DNA from: an uncultured Eubacteriales bacterium
GTDB taxonomy: Bacteria; Bacillota; Clostridia; TANB77; CAG-508
Direction: 5' to 3'
DNA length: 42,462 nucleotides
NCBI GenBank assembly: GCA_948468315.1
Contig: CAOKHL010000015.1
Location: 1 to 42,462 of the forward strand
The notes beneath the pieces are model-generated. The model made no database searches. It was not told the DNA's origin and saw only the letters and a program-made list of their open reading frames with translations. This document shows positions 1-7,819 of this stretch, piece after piece; position 1 is the first letter of the stretch; every line of letters begins with the position of its first letter. Made by a program: the position numbers and the translations under genes.

Positions 1-55
1 AAAATGTTGGCTAAATTTAAAAAAATAGTCATAACGGAATATTAGGACAATAATA

Positions 56-1384
56 GTGTTATTAATATTATCGGGAATAAGCATAGCAATGTTAACAGGA
101 CAAAATGGAATTTTAAATAGAGCAGAAAAAGCAAATAGTGAAACGAAAAAGACAGAAATAATAGAAAGAGCCAAATTAGATATATTAGAAAAGCAATTAT
201 TAAATGAAGGAAATATAACAAAACAAGATCTAAGAATAATATTAGATAACTATTTCACAGGAGTACCAGCAGAATTACCAGAAAGTGTAGCGGAGTTAGA
301 AGCTCTGGAATTAACATCAAAAGAAGGTAAGTATAAGGTAACAGTAGGAGAAATATATAAAGGAACGTTCAGTCAAGGAACAGGAGGAACTAATGGATTA
401 GAAAAAGGAAAGAAAGTAACTGGAAGCAATGTTGAATGGGCAGATGATACAAATGAATATCCAGCAATAATACCAGTAGGTTTTTGTGTAGTAAAAGGAG
501 CAGGAACAATAGACGAAGGATTAGTAATATCAGATGTAGAAAATGATGATATGGCAAATACAAAACATGGAAATCAATTTGTGTGGATACCAGTAAATGA
601 TTATAGTAAGTTTCATTTGATAGAGGGGTATTATGATGGGGCATTAGATGAAATGCTTAGTCAAGAAACTAATCCTTCAAGAGAGGCAGGAGATACCTTA
701 AATATAGCAGGAAGTCCTATGACTAAAAATAGTACAGAAGGAACAGAAGAAAGTGTAGCAATGTACAATAGTGTAAAAGTTAACCATGGATTTTATATAG
801 CAAGATTTGAAGCAGGAATAGAAGGAGTAATTGATAATTATAATTTATCTTCAGAAAATGAAAAAGTAGCAGATGGAAAAACAAAACCATTATCACAAAA
901 AGGTGTTGGAGTATGGAATAATATAGCATGGGAAGGAATAAAATCAGATGACTTGCCAGAAGATTACACAGCAAATGGAGCAGTAAAAGTAGCCCGAAGT
1001 ATGTATACAAAAAGTGAAGCATGTGGAGTAACAAGCACATTATGTTATGGAGTGCAATGGGATGCGGTGATGAACTTTATAGATCCAAAATATGAAACAG
1101 GAGAATGTAATACGACAACAAGTTTTGTTGCAAATAGCCAAGGTAAAGGAAATTATAAAGAAAATATAGAGACAACAGGATATTATGTAGAAAAAAATAT
1201 ATATGATTTAGCAGGAAATGTTAGGGAGTGGACAATGGAGGTATGTCTTACTGAACAACAAGTTATACGAGGTGGTGGCTTTTTCAATGATCGAGATTGG
1301 TATTATGCAGCTTCAGTTCGCGATACAAATCTTCCATTTGATGCAATAGATAGCACAGGTTTTCGTGTAGCTTTGTATGTATGA
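56..1384 (+). CDS. pilin-like surface protein with FGE/SUMF1-type C-terminal domain; N-terminus disrupted
   Basis: The open frame begins at a GTG inside a hydrophobic segment (residues 1-15, ending ILSGISIAML) that resembles the membrane helix of prepilin-like proteins. The C-terminal two thirds look like a formylglycine-generating-enzyme/sulfatase-modifying-factor fold: NQFVWIPV, GFYIARFEAG, NIYDLAGNVREWT and a closing RGGGFF...STGFRVALYV. A better N-terminus (ATG at 4, then AKFKK and later SHNGI) lies just upstream, but these pieces are in other frames, so the 5' end seems to have lost bases or is mutated. Surface display is inferred from the helix. The last 130 bp use GGT/GGC and CGA/CGC/CGT codons unlike the A-rich body of the gene. 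FGE-fold C-termini of this kind are common targets of diversity-generating retroelements, but no template repeat or reverse transcriptase is in the window. Enzymatic activity is unlikely. Confidence 0.6.
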   Translation: MLLILSGISIAMLTGQNGILNRAEKANSETKKTEIIERAKLDILEKQLLNEGNITKQDLRIILDNYFTGVPAELPESVAELEALELTSKEGKYKVTVGEIYKGTFSQGTGGTNGLEKGKKVTGSNVEWADDTNEYPAIIPVGFCVVKGAGTIDEGLVISDVENDDMANTKHGNQFVWIPVNDYSKFHLIEGYYDGALDEMLSQETNPSREAGDTLNIAGSPMTKNSTEGTEESVAMYNSVKVNHGFYIARFEAGIEGVIDNYNLSSENEKVADGKTKPLSQKGVGVWNNIAWEGIKSDDLPEDYTANGAVKVARSMYTKSEACGVTSTLCYGVQWDAVMNFIDPKYETGECNTTTSFVANSQGKGNYKENIETTGYYVEKNIYDLAGNVREWTMEVCLTEQQVIRGGGFFNDRDWYYAASVRDTNLPFDAIDSTGFRVALYV

Positions 1385-1439
1385 TAAAAATAAAATTTCA
1401 TATCATAATTATAAAATTAGCAAAAGAACCCTATATATC

Positions 1440-1468
1440 TTGACAATTTCCAAATAAATATGTATAAT
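1440..1468 (+). promoter_or_regulatory. sigma-A type promoter
   Basis: TTGACA at 1440-1445, a 17-bp spacer and TATAAT at 1463-1468 make a consensus promoter. It would drive the microprotein at 1533 and possibly rpmE. Confidence 0.8.
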
Positions 1469-1532
1469 AAAATATGTGTAAAAGAGCAATTTTAGATCCA
1501 ATTGCTTAAAACTCAAAATAAAGGAGAAAAAT

Positions 1533-1709
1533 ATGTTATCAAAAGTATGGAAAAAAGTATGTATTTTAATATTAATAATAGCATGTCTTTTCAACATAGT
1601 ACTAAAGCTAGTAAATAGAATTTCATTTAACAAAGAAGCACTAACATCAGCAAAATATATGCTAGAACAATATCAATATGAAAAAGACAATGAAAATATA
1701 ATAAAATAA
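1533..1709 (+). CDS. 58-residue single-pass membrane microprotein
   Basis: The ATG follows an AAAGGAG ribosome-binding site by 7 bases and a consensus promoter lies about 65 bp upstream, so the frame looks expressed. Residues 1-9 (MLSKVWKKV) are basic, residues 10-28 form a hydrophobic helix (CILILIIACL...), and the remainder is a charged tail rich in Lys, Glu and Tyr. The likely topology is a short cytoplasmic N-terminus, one membrane span and a tail outside. I do not recognise a family. It lies directly upstream of the rpmE leader on the same strand. No function is inferred. Confidence 0.5.
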   Translation: MLSKVWKKVCILILIIACLFNIVLKLVNRISFNKEALTSAKYMLEQYQYEKDNENIIK

Positions 1710-1712
1710 TAC

Positions 1713-1802
1713 TTGAAAAAATTAATAAAATATGATAACATAAACAATAGTTTTCTATGGCGGACAGAAATCGCCAAATATAAGGAAGATGAGGTGAAAA
1801 CA
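1713..1802 (+). promoter_or_regulatory. rpmE 5' leader with GC hairpin
   Basis: The segment before rpmE starts with a plausible -35 (TTGAAA, 1714-1719) and -10 (near 1735). It holds a hairpin with stem GGCG (1759-1762) and CGCC (1772-1775), which is GC-rich for this genome, followed by the GATGAGGTG ribosome-binding region. L31 leaders are known autoregulatory elements in Firmicutes; whether this matches that class needs a covariance search. Confidence 0.4.
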
Positions 1803-2006
1803 ATGAAAAAAGAAATACAACCAAATTATGCTGAAACAACAATAACATGTGCATGTGGTAATGTTATGAAAGTAGGTTCAACAAAAACAGACATGAAAGT
1901 TGATATATGCTCAAAATGCCATCCATTCTGGACAGGTAACTTAATGAGACGTGATACAGCAGGAAGTAGAGCAGATAGATTTAAGAAAAAATATGGTCTT
2001 GCATAA
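1803..2006 (+). CDS. rpmE: 50S ribosomal protein L31 (zinc-binding type)
   Basis: This 67-residue protein of the large ribosomal subunit sits near the central protuberance and bridges to the small subunit. The zinc-binding cysteines of the C+ type are present: TCACGN near residues 16-18 and ICSKCHPFWTG near 36-43. The basic tail (RADRFKKKYGLA) is typical of the family. ATG 1803 is chosen because GAGGTG lies about 8 bases upstream and the length then matches L31; the frame stays open further upstream but that stretch is leader. The gene stands alone between a microprotein and a terminator. Expression may be controlled by the hairpin leader. Confidence 0.95.
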   Translation: MKKEIQPNYAETTITCACGNVMKVGSTKTDMKVDICSKCHPFWTGNLMRRDTAGSRADRFKKKYGLA

Positions 2007-2017
2007 AGACAAAATAC

Positions 2018-2046
2018 AAGTAGCTGGAGCTACTTTATTTTTTTGG
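2018..2046 (+). terminator. intrinsic terminator after rpmE
   Basis: The stem AAGTAGC/GCTACTT (2018-2024 with 2029-2035) has a TGGA loop and is followed by a T-rich run. The roughly 180 bp from here to the flippase start hold nothing else I can support. Confidence 0.85.
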
Positions 2047-2231
2047 AAAATACTATTGCTAAAACCTACCAAATTTGATATACTTTAAAAAATTGTAATA
2101 AATTAAACTAATAATGATTAAATATATATTAAAATACAATAAAATTTATTTAAAAAGTTACACTTTAATATAACATAAATTGTAACCTTAAAAATTCCAA
2201 AACTAAAAGAAAAATAAAAAAGAAGGAAATT

Positions 2232-3671
2232 ATGGCAAAAAAAAGTATAGTAAAAAATTATTTATATAATTTAACATACCAAATATTAACTCTATTATTA
2301 CCGTTAGTAACAGCTTCATACTTAGCTAGAGTACTAGGAGCAACAGGAAATGGGATATATAGTTATACATACACAATAGTAAACTATTTTGTGTTATTTG
2401 GTTCTCTTGGAATATCAATGTATGGACAAAGAGAAATAGCATATGTTCAAAATAATAAAACAAAAAAGAAAAGAATATTTATTGAATTAGTAGTATTTAG
2501 ATTTATAACAATAGCCATTGCATCTGTAATATATTATTTCTCATTTATGAAACAAGGAGAATATAGTCCATATTATAGAATATTATTTTTTGAACTAATT
2601 GCAGCAGCATTTGATATAAGCTGGTTTTTTCAGGGGATGGAAGACTTTAAAAAAACAGTTATAAGAAATATAGCGGTTAGACTTATAAGTGTAGGGCTGA
2701 TATTTTTAATAGTAAAACAAGAATCAGATTTAAACAAATATTTAGCAATATATGCATTTGCGGATTTAATTGGAAATATATCATTATGGTTTTACTTACC
2801 AAAATACTTCAAAGGAGTAAAAGTAAGACATATAAATATAATAAGACAAATACCAACAATAACATTACTGTTTATACCGCAAATAGCAAATAAAGTGTAT
2901 AATATGTTAGATACAACAATGCTTGGAAAAATAATTGCAGACAAAGCTGAAACAGGATATTATGAACAAAGTCAAAAAATAATAAGAGTACTATTAACAT
3001 TAGTTACATCACTAGGAACAGTATTAGTTCCAAGAATGGCAAATATGTTTGCAAGAGGAGAAAAAAAGCAAATAAATGAATGCATGAAAAAATCATTCAA
3101 TTTTACATATATGCTTAGTTTTCCAATAATGTTTGGATTGATTGCAATATCAAAAGATTTTGTACCATTATTTTTTGGACCAGGATATACAAAAGTTATT
3201 GTATTAATGGATATAATTACACCTATAATACTACTCATGGGAATATCGAACATAATAGGAACACAATATTTACTTCCAACAAAAAGACAAAAAGAATTTA
3301 CAATTTCAGTAGTAATGGGAGTGGTAGTCAATTTTATTTTAAATTATATAATGATAAACTTATGGAATAGCATAGGAGCATGTATAGCAACAGTTATATC
3401 TCAATTAGTTGTGGATATAATACAACTACATTATGTAAGAAATGAAATTAATTTAAAAAGAATGTTTAGATTAAGCTACAAATATTTCTTTACTGGAATT
3501 ATAATGTTTGCAGCATGTATGTTAGTTCAAGCTTTATTATCAGGAGTTATTTGTATAGTTACCCAAATAATAGTTGGAGCATGTGTATATTTTGGAATTC
3601 TTATATATTTTAGAGATCCATTTATATATTTGCTAATAAACAAAGTAAGAGAAAAATTAATAAGAATATAA
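2232..3671 (+). CDS. Wzx-type polysaccharide/oligosaccharide flippase
   Basis: This 479-residue integral membrane protein has about 12-14 hydrophobic segments and belongs to the MOP-superfamily polysaccharide exporters, which flip lipid-linked sugar repeat units across the membrane. The N-terminus matches flippases of this family: a basic start (MAKKSIVKN), then LLLPLVTASYLARVLGATGNGIYSYT, and SWFFQGMEDFKK near residue 135. ATG 2232 follows AGAAGGAAAT. No glycosyltransferase or other polysaccharide gene adjoins it, so the substrate cannot be inferred. It is intact, and none of its arginines uses CGG. A MATE or teichoic-acid exporter role is less likely given the N-terminal motifs. Confidence 0.85.
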   Translation: MAKKSIVKNYLYNLTYQILTLLLPLVTASYLARVLGATGNGIYSYTYTIVNYFVLFGSLGISMYGQREIAYVQNNKTKKKRIFIELVVFRFITIAIASVIYYFSFMKQGEYSPYYRILFFELIAAAFDISWFFQGMEDFKKTVIRNIAVRLISVGLIFLIVKQESDLNKYLAIYAFADLIGNISLWFYLPKYFKGVKVRHINIIRQIPTITLLFIPQIANKVYNMLDTTMLGKIIADKAETGYYEQSQKIIRVLLTLVTSLGTVLVPRMANMFARGEKKQINECMKKSFNFTYMLSFPIMFGLIAISKDFVPLFFGPGYTKVIVLMDIITPIILLMGISNIIGTQYLLPTKRQKEFTISVVMGVVVNFILNYIMINLWNSIGACIATVISQLVVDIIQLHYVRNEINLKRMFRLSYKYFFTGIIMFAACMLVQALLSGVICIVTQIIVGACVYFGILIYFRDPFIYLLINKVREKLIRI

Positions 3672-3730
3672 CAAATTAAAGGTTTATAGGTAATCCTTAA
3701 AAACCTAAATAAATATACAAGGAAACAAAA

Positions 3731-4297
3731 ATGTATTTAATAGTTGGATTAGGAAATCCAGAGCCAGAATATAGTGGGACACGTCATAACATGGGATTTG
3801 ATGTTATAAACAAATTATCAGAAAAACATAATATCAAAGTAGAAAAAAGTGGTTTTCAATCACTTTATGGTTCTGGAACAATAGAAAATGAAAAAGTAAT
3901 TCTTTGCAAACCACAAACATTTATGAATTTAAGTGGAGAAGCTATAATTCAATTTATAAATTATTATAAAATAGATATACAAAATGTAATAATAATTTAT
4001 GATGATATAGACATAGAACCTGGAATTGTAAAAATAAGAAAAAAAGGTGGAGCAGGAACCCATAATGGGATGAAATCTGTTGTACAAAATCTTGGGACAA
4101 CAGAATTTCCTCATGTTAGAGTAGGAACAGGCAAGCCCCTGTTTAAATCAGATTTAATAAATTATGTTATAGGCAAAGTTTCAAAAGAAGAATATTTGAA
4201 ATTATCTAAAGGTATAAATACTGGCTTAGAAGCAGTTGAAAAAATATTAAAAGATGGTATAGATAATTCTATGAATTATATAAATGCCAAGAGCTAA
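3731..4297 (+). CDS. pth: peptidyl-tRNA hydrolase
   Basis: Pth cleaves the ester bond of peptidyl-tRNAs that drop off the ribosome and recycles the tRNA. The 188-residue length is standard. Visible signatures are GLGNPEPEY near residue 7, TRHNMGFDV with the catalytic His near residue 20, FMNLSG near residue 67, YDDIDI with the conserved Asp near residue 93, and GAGTHNGMKS near residue 112. RNase G/E starts 12 bp after its stop, so the two are probably cotranscribed. If CGG triggers frameshifting here, drop-off events would make Pth especially useful; that link is speculation. Confidence 0.95.
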   Translation: MYLIVGLGNPEPEYSGTRHNMGFDVINKLSEKHNIKVEKSGFQSLYGSGTIENEKVILCKPQTFMNLSGEAIIQFINYYKIDIQNVIIIYDDIDIEPGIVKIRKKGGAGTHNGMKSVVQNLGTTEFPHVRVGTGKPLFKSDLINYVIGKVSKEEYLKLSKGINTGLEAVEKILKDGIDNSMNYINAKS

Positions 4298-4308
4298 AGG
4301 AGTAGAAC

Positions 4309-5490
4309 ATGTTAGAATTAATAATAAATAAAGAAAAAGATTTGGAAGATATAGTTTTAGTACAAAATGGAAAAATGATTGAACATTATACAAGTACAGA
4401 AGAAGAAAGAAAAAGGAGATTAGAAGGAAACATATATGTTGGACGAGTTGGAGATATAATAAAAGGAATGCAAGCAGCTTTTGTAGAGTTTGGTGGAGAG
4501 AAAAAAGGATTTATACATTTGAAAGACGCAATGCCTCAGATAGATGAAACTAAAGAAAAATTAGATACATCATTAAATATAAATAAAGTATTAAAATCTA
4601 ACCAAAAATTATTGGTTCAAGTAAAAAAAGATAGTGATGACAAAAAAGGTGCAAGAGTATCAACACATATAAGTCTACCAGGAAAATATATTGTACTTAT
4701 GCCTAATACAACATTTATTACTATTTCTCAAAAAATAGAAAATGAAGAAAAAAGAAAAACTTTAAGAAATATAATAAAAGAAAATTTACCAAAAGGATTT
4801 GGTGCAATAATTAGGACATCAGCTGAGAATATTTCTGAAGAAGAAATAAAAAAAGATATAAAAGATTTATTAGAAAAATGGAAAGATATAGAAAATAAAT
4901 TTAACCAAAGTACAGATAAACCAAGTATATTATGGGAAAGCGAAAATGTTGTAGAAAAGATGATTATAGATTTAAGTGATAAAAAGTTAGAAAAAATTAC
5001 AACAAATAGTGAAGAAGAATTTAAAAAGTTAAATAGCCTAAAAAATAAAGGAAATATTGAAATTATTTTAGAAAAACAAAAAAACTTACTAGAAAAATAT
5101 GATTTACAAAGTCAAATAGAAAAATTAGAAAATAGGAAAATATGGCTTAATTGTGGAGGAGTTATTACAATAGACAAAACTGAAGCATTAACTGCAATTG
5201 ATGTTAATACTGGAAAATTTACAGGAAAGAAAGATTTAGAAACTACAATATTTAAAGTAAATAAAGAAGCTACAATAGAAATTGCTAAACAATTAAGAGC
5301 AAGAGATATTGGTGGAATTATTATTGTAGATTATATTGATATGAGAAATAAAGAAAACAAAGAAAATATTGAAAAGCTTTTAAAAGAAGCCTTAAAAGAA
5401 GATAGAGCTAAAACTCAAGTAGAAGGATTTACAAAACTTAATTTGATGGAACTTACAAGAAAACATATTTGTAGTCATTTAAATGGATAA
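4309..5490 (+). CDS. rng: ribonuclease G/E family endoribonuclease, C-terminally short
   Basis: RNase E/G enzymes cut single-stranded A/U-rich RNA and mature rRNA. The S1-type domain is visible in the first ~80 residues (NIYVGRVGDIIKGM, AAFVEFGG). The magnesium-binding catalytic aspartates appear in TAIDVNTGKF and IIIVDYIDM. The protein ends at residue 393 with LTRKHICSHLNG, where relatives normally continue for tens of residues through a CPxC zinc-link and the small domain used for oligomerisation. It also lacks the rplU-rpmA neighbours often found downstream in Clostridia. A terminator and then a repeat-flanked ATPase cassette follow at once, so an insertion may have removed the 3' end (inference). 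The start follows AAAGGAG. Confidence 0.85.
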   Translation: MLELIINKEKDLEDIVLVQNGKMIEHYTSTEEERKRRLEGNIYVGRVGDIIKGMQAAFVEFGGEKKGFIHLKDAMPQIDETKEKLDTSLNINKVLKSNQKLLVQVKKDSDDKKGARVSTHISLPGKYIVLMPNTTFITISQKIENEEKRKTLRNIIKENLPKGFGAIIRTSAENISEEEIKKDIKDLLEKWKDIENKFNQSTDKPSILWESENVVEKMIIDLSDKKLEKITTNSEEEFKKLNSLKNKGNIEIILEKQKNLLEKYDLQSQIEKLENRKIWLNCGGVITIDKTEALTAIDVNTGKFTGKKDLETTIFKVNKEATIEIAKQLRARDIGGIIIVDYIDMRNKENKENIEKLLKEALKEDRAKTQVEGFTKLNLMELTRKHICSHLNG

Positions 5491-5504
5491 TTAAAACTCA
5501 AAAG

Positions 5505-5537
5505 TCACTTTACTTTTATTGTAAAGTGATTTTATTT
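5505..5537 (+). terminator. hairpin terminator, left copy flanking the ATPase cassette
   Basis: The stem TCACTTTAC (5505-5513) pairs with GTAAAGTGA (5521-5529), followed by TTTTATTTC. The same stem and the same downstream bases recur at 7042-7075, on the other side of the ATPase gene. Confidence 0.8.
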
Positions 5538-5563
5538 CGGATTTTATAGATAGAATGTCGAAC

Positions 5564-5680
5564 ATTGGTCAAAAAAGTGTGACGATTTTACTTGAATTGG
5601 TCAGGAAAATGTGATAAAATATAATTAGATTGGTCAAGAAAATGTGACAAAATACACCTAAATTGGTCAAGAAAATGTGA
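5564..5680 (+). repeat. four tandem 19-bp repeats with 32-33 bp period
   Basis: Copies of the consensus ATTGGTCAAGAAAATGTGA begin at 5564, 5596, 5629 and 5662. Units 3 and 4 are identical over 19 bp, while units 1 and 2 carry small changes. The spacing is about three helical turns, so all copies face one side of the DNA. They end 12 bp before the ATPase start. They could be an operator array, iterons, or the multiple terminal repeats of an IS21-like element; the GGTCA...TGTGA layout would suit the last. Confidence 0.8.
5597..5625 (+). promoter_or_regulatory. possible promoter inside the repeat array
   Basis: TTGGTC (5597-5602), a 17-bp spacer and TATAAT (5620-5625) form a plausible promoter whose -35 lies inside repeat 2. 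Proteins bound to the repeats could therefore control it. Confidence 0.5.
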
Positions 5681-5692
5681 GGAGCTGATTAT

Positions 5693-7021
5693 ATGTATAG
5701 AAAAATTATAAACGAATTAAAAGAGTGGAAAGATAAAAAAGATAGATTGCCTCTTATTTTAAAAGGAGCTAGACAAGTAGGAAAGACATGGATTTTACAA
5801 GAATTTGGTAAAGAATGTTTTGAAGATGTATTATATATAAATTTTGAAAATACAAGCAATATATCAGATTTATTTGAGGGAAACATAGAACCAAAAAGAA
5901 TTATAGAATATTTATCAGCAATACATCATAAAAAAATTGAACCTGAAAAAACGCTAATTATCTTTGATGAAATTCAAGAACTACCAAGAGCACTTACATC
6001 ACTTAAATATTTTGCAGAGCAAGCCCCTGAATATGCGATTTGTTGTGCTGGAAGTTTGCTTGGAGTATTTTTGCATGATAAAGTTTCTTTTCCAGTTGGT
6101 AAAGTTGAGTTTTTAGAATTGCAACCATTAGATTTTGAAGAATTTTTAATTGCTAATAATGAAGAAGAATTAGTAAGATTAATTCAAAAAAACGGAATGG
6201 AAAAATTGCCAGATATAATAGGAGATAAATTAAAAGATTACCTAAAGAAATATTTTGTGATTGGTGGAATGCCAAGAGCTGTAAGAGCATGGATTGATGA
6301 AAAAGATTTTGAAAAGGTAGAAACTATTCAAAAAGGAATCTTAGAAGCATATGTTAGAGATTTTTCAAAACATACAGATGGTAGTACTGCTACAAGAATA
6401 GAATATGTATGGAAAAGCATACCATCACAATTAGCAAAAGAAAATAGAAAATTTATATATGGTGTTGTAAAGGATGGAGCAAGAGCAAGAGAATATGAAA
6501 ATGCAATTAATTGGCTTGAAAATTCAGGATTAATAAGGATTGCAAATCGTGTTAAATGCGGAGATAAGCAACCATTAAAAGCATATGAAGACTTGAAATC
6601 ATTTAAAATCTATTTGATAGATATAGGGTTACTTAGAGTATTGTGTGAATTAGATTATGAAACAATAATAGATAAAGATGCCATATACAATGAATTTAAT
6701 GGATTACTTACAGAACAATTTGTTTTACAAGAATTAAAAAATATTAATAAAATTAATACAATCTACTACTGGTCAAATGACTTTACAAGTGAAGTTGATT
6801 TTGTATTTTCTTACAAAAATTTAATAATACCAGTAGAAGCAAAATCAGGACTGAATGTAAAATCACAAAGTTTAAAGGTATTTATGAATGAATATAATAC
6901 AAAATTAGCTATAAGATGCTCATTATTAAATTTAACACTTGATAAAAATAAATTAAATATTCCATTATATTGCATTTGGAATACAGAATATTATTTAAAT
7001 AAAAGTTTAGAGTTATTATAA
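5693..7021 (+). CDS. AAA_14/DUF4143 family ATPase
   Basis: This 442-residue protein matches the widespread family of AAA+ ATPases with an N-terminal AAA_14 domain and a C-terminal nuclease-like DUF4143 domain. The Walker A motif is LKGARQVGKTW near residue 24 and Walker B is TLIIFDEIQELP near residue 84. A sensor-type CCAGSLLGV follows, and a late segment SEVDFVFSY...VPVEAKSG-like (DFVF...IIPVEAKSG) looks like a PD-(D/E)XK remnant. The biological role of the family is unsettled; links to mobile DNA and defence are often proposed. Here it is a single-gene cassette with its own repeats and promoter, bracketed by two copies of one hairpin. RBS AGGAG precedes ATG 5693. Confidence 0.85.
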   Translation: MYRKIINELKEWKDKKDRLPLILKGARQVGKTWILQEFGKECFEDVLYINFENTSNISDLFEGNIEPKRIIEYLSAIHHKKIEPEKTLIIFDEIQELPRALTSLKYFAEQAPEYAICCAGSLLGVFLHDKVSFPVGKVEFLELQPLDFEEFLIANNEEELVRLIQKNGMEKLPDIIGDKLKDYLKKYFVIGGMPRAVRAWIDEKDFEKVETIQKGILEAYVRDFSKHTDGSTATRIEYVWKSIPSQLAKENRKFIYGVVKDGARAREYENAINWLENSGLIRIANRVKCGDKQPLKAYEDLKSFKIYLIDIGLLRVLCELDYETIIDKDAIYNEFNGLLTEQFVLQELKNINKINTIYYWSNDFTSEVDFVFSYKNLIIPVEAKSGLNVKSQSLKVFMNEYNTKLAIRCSLLNLTLDKNKLNIPLYCIWNTEYYLNKSLELL

Positions 7022-7041
7022 AACATAGTGTTTATAAAAAA

Positions 7042-7078
7042 TCACTTTACGATAAAAGTAAAGTGATTTTATTTCCAT
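7042..7078. terminator. hairpin terminator, right copy; shared with the minus-strand regulator
   Basis: The stem TCACTTTAC (7042-7050) pairs with GTAAAGTGA (7058-7066) and is followed by TTTTATTTCC. It repeats the hairpin at 5505 except in the loop, whose sequence is close to the reverse complement of the first. The stop codon of the crp-like gene on the minus strand lies inside it, so it may act in both directions. Confidence 0.75.
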
Positions 7079-7680
7079 TTTTTTTAATAAAACCTTCTTC
7101 TTTTAAATGAGAAAGTTCTCTCATCATAGCACTTCTGTCAACACTTAAATAATCTGCTAAATCTGTCAAAGTAAAGGGAATTGAAAAAGTTTTACTAAAA
7201 GTTCTTGAAGAAAGAATATTAAAGTATGTAAGCAATTTATCTCTTATGCTTTTTTTAGTTAAAAGCTCAATTCTAGTGTTTAATTTTATTGCATTATTCA
7301 TTATCAATATTGGCAGTTTTTGTTCGAATTCTTTGTGAAATTTGCATTTAGGATTACATCCAGATGAAATATGGTCATAAATAAAACTTAAAATTTCACA
7401 ATTTTCTTTAGCTTCTACGAAAAGTTCATTATTTGTATTTGTAGGATAAAGAACTTCTCCGAAAAATATCATCTTTAGTAAATTGTACTATTATTGTTTT
7501 ATTACCATTAAAATCATATCTAATAAGATTGGCAGTTCCAGATAATAAAATACACATTTGGTTTCTTTTTTCTATATATGTAGTAATTAATTCTCCTTTT
7601 GAAAATGAACGCTTTGTAACCTTTGAACATTTTGCGTTTGCATCTTGAAAAAAATTTGAAATTTCAAAGTCAGCTCTCAT
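7047..7680 (-). CDS. Crp/Fnr family transcriptional regulator (read through one CGG +1 site)
   Basis: The joined product is 210 residues. It has an N-terminal cyclic-nucleotide-binding-type beta-barrel (GELITTYIEKR, ILLSGTANLIRYDFNG) and a C-terminal winged helix (FTLTDLADYLSVDRSAMMRELSHLKEEGFI) that binds DNA. The frame breaks at CGG 7461-7459 after TTT; skipping the C continues as DDIF-GEVLYP, the normal sequence for this family. ATG 7680 is preferred because AAAGGTGG lies just before it. Four cysteines in the middle (ENCEI, SSGCNPKCKF) could bind a cluster or metal. It is divergent from nrdD, and a palindrome lies between the two genes, so control of nrdD is likely. The ligand is unknown. 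Confidence 0.8.
7459..7461 (-). other. CGG +1 recoding site in the crp-like gene
   Basis: In-frame TTT CGG A. Skipping the C gives Gly74 (GGA) and restores the family sequence; the zero frame leaves the conserved sequence at once and runs only to about 7429. Confidence 0.8.
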
Positions 7681-7718
7681 CTTTGTTTCCACCTTTCGAA
7701 GAAAATATATCATAATTT

Positions 7719-7734
7719 TGTTGCTTTTGCAACA
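7719..7734. promoter_or_regulatory. palindromic operator between crp-like gene and nrdD
   Basis: TGTTGC-TTTT-GCAACA is a perfect inverted repeat of Crp/Fnr operator size. A -10 box for nrdD (TATAAT, 7755-7760) places its centre near -40 relative to the predicted start of transcription, the usual class II activator position. It is 39 bp upstream of the regulator's own start. Confidence 0.65.
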
Positions 7735-7784
7735 GATTTTTTAAAATTTAACTATATAATTATTAATGGTTTATTGTCGGTCTT

Positions 7785-7805
7785 AAAGGTAGACGCCTAC
7801 TCTTT
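7785..7805 (+). promoter_or_regulatory. hairpin just upstream of the nrdD ribosome-binding site
   Basis: AAAGGTAG (7785-7792) pairs with CTAC-T-CTTT (7797-7805) around an ACGC loop, ending a few bases before AAAGGAGG. It may influence translation or mRNA stability. Confidence 0.4.
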
Positions 7806-7819
7806 AAAGGAGGATAAAA

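Noticed and set aside
780..1040. Antisense open frames opposite the long genes
   Set aside because: Here and elsewhere, long antisense frames rich in Leu and Phe mirror the A-rich coding strand; they lack ribosome-binding sites and resemble no protein family.
5564..5680. CRISPR array
   Set aside because: Repeats are only 19 bp, degenerate in two of four copies, with ~14-bp A+T-rich gaps and no cas genes.
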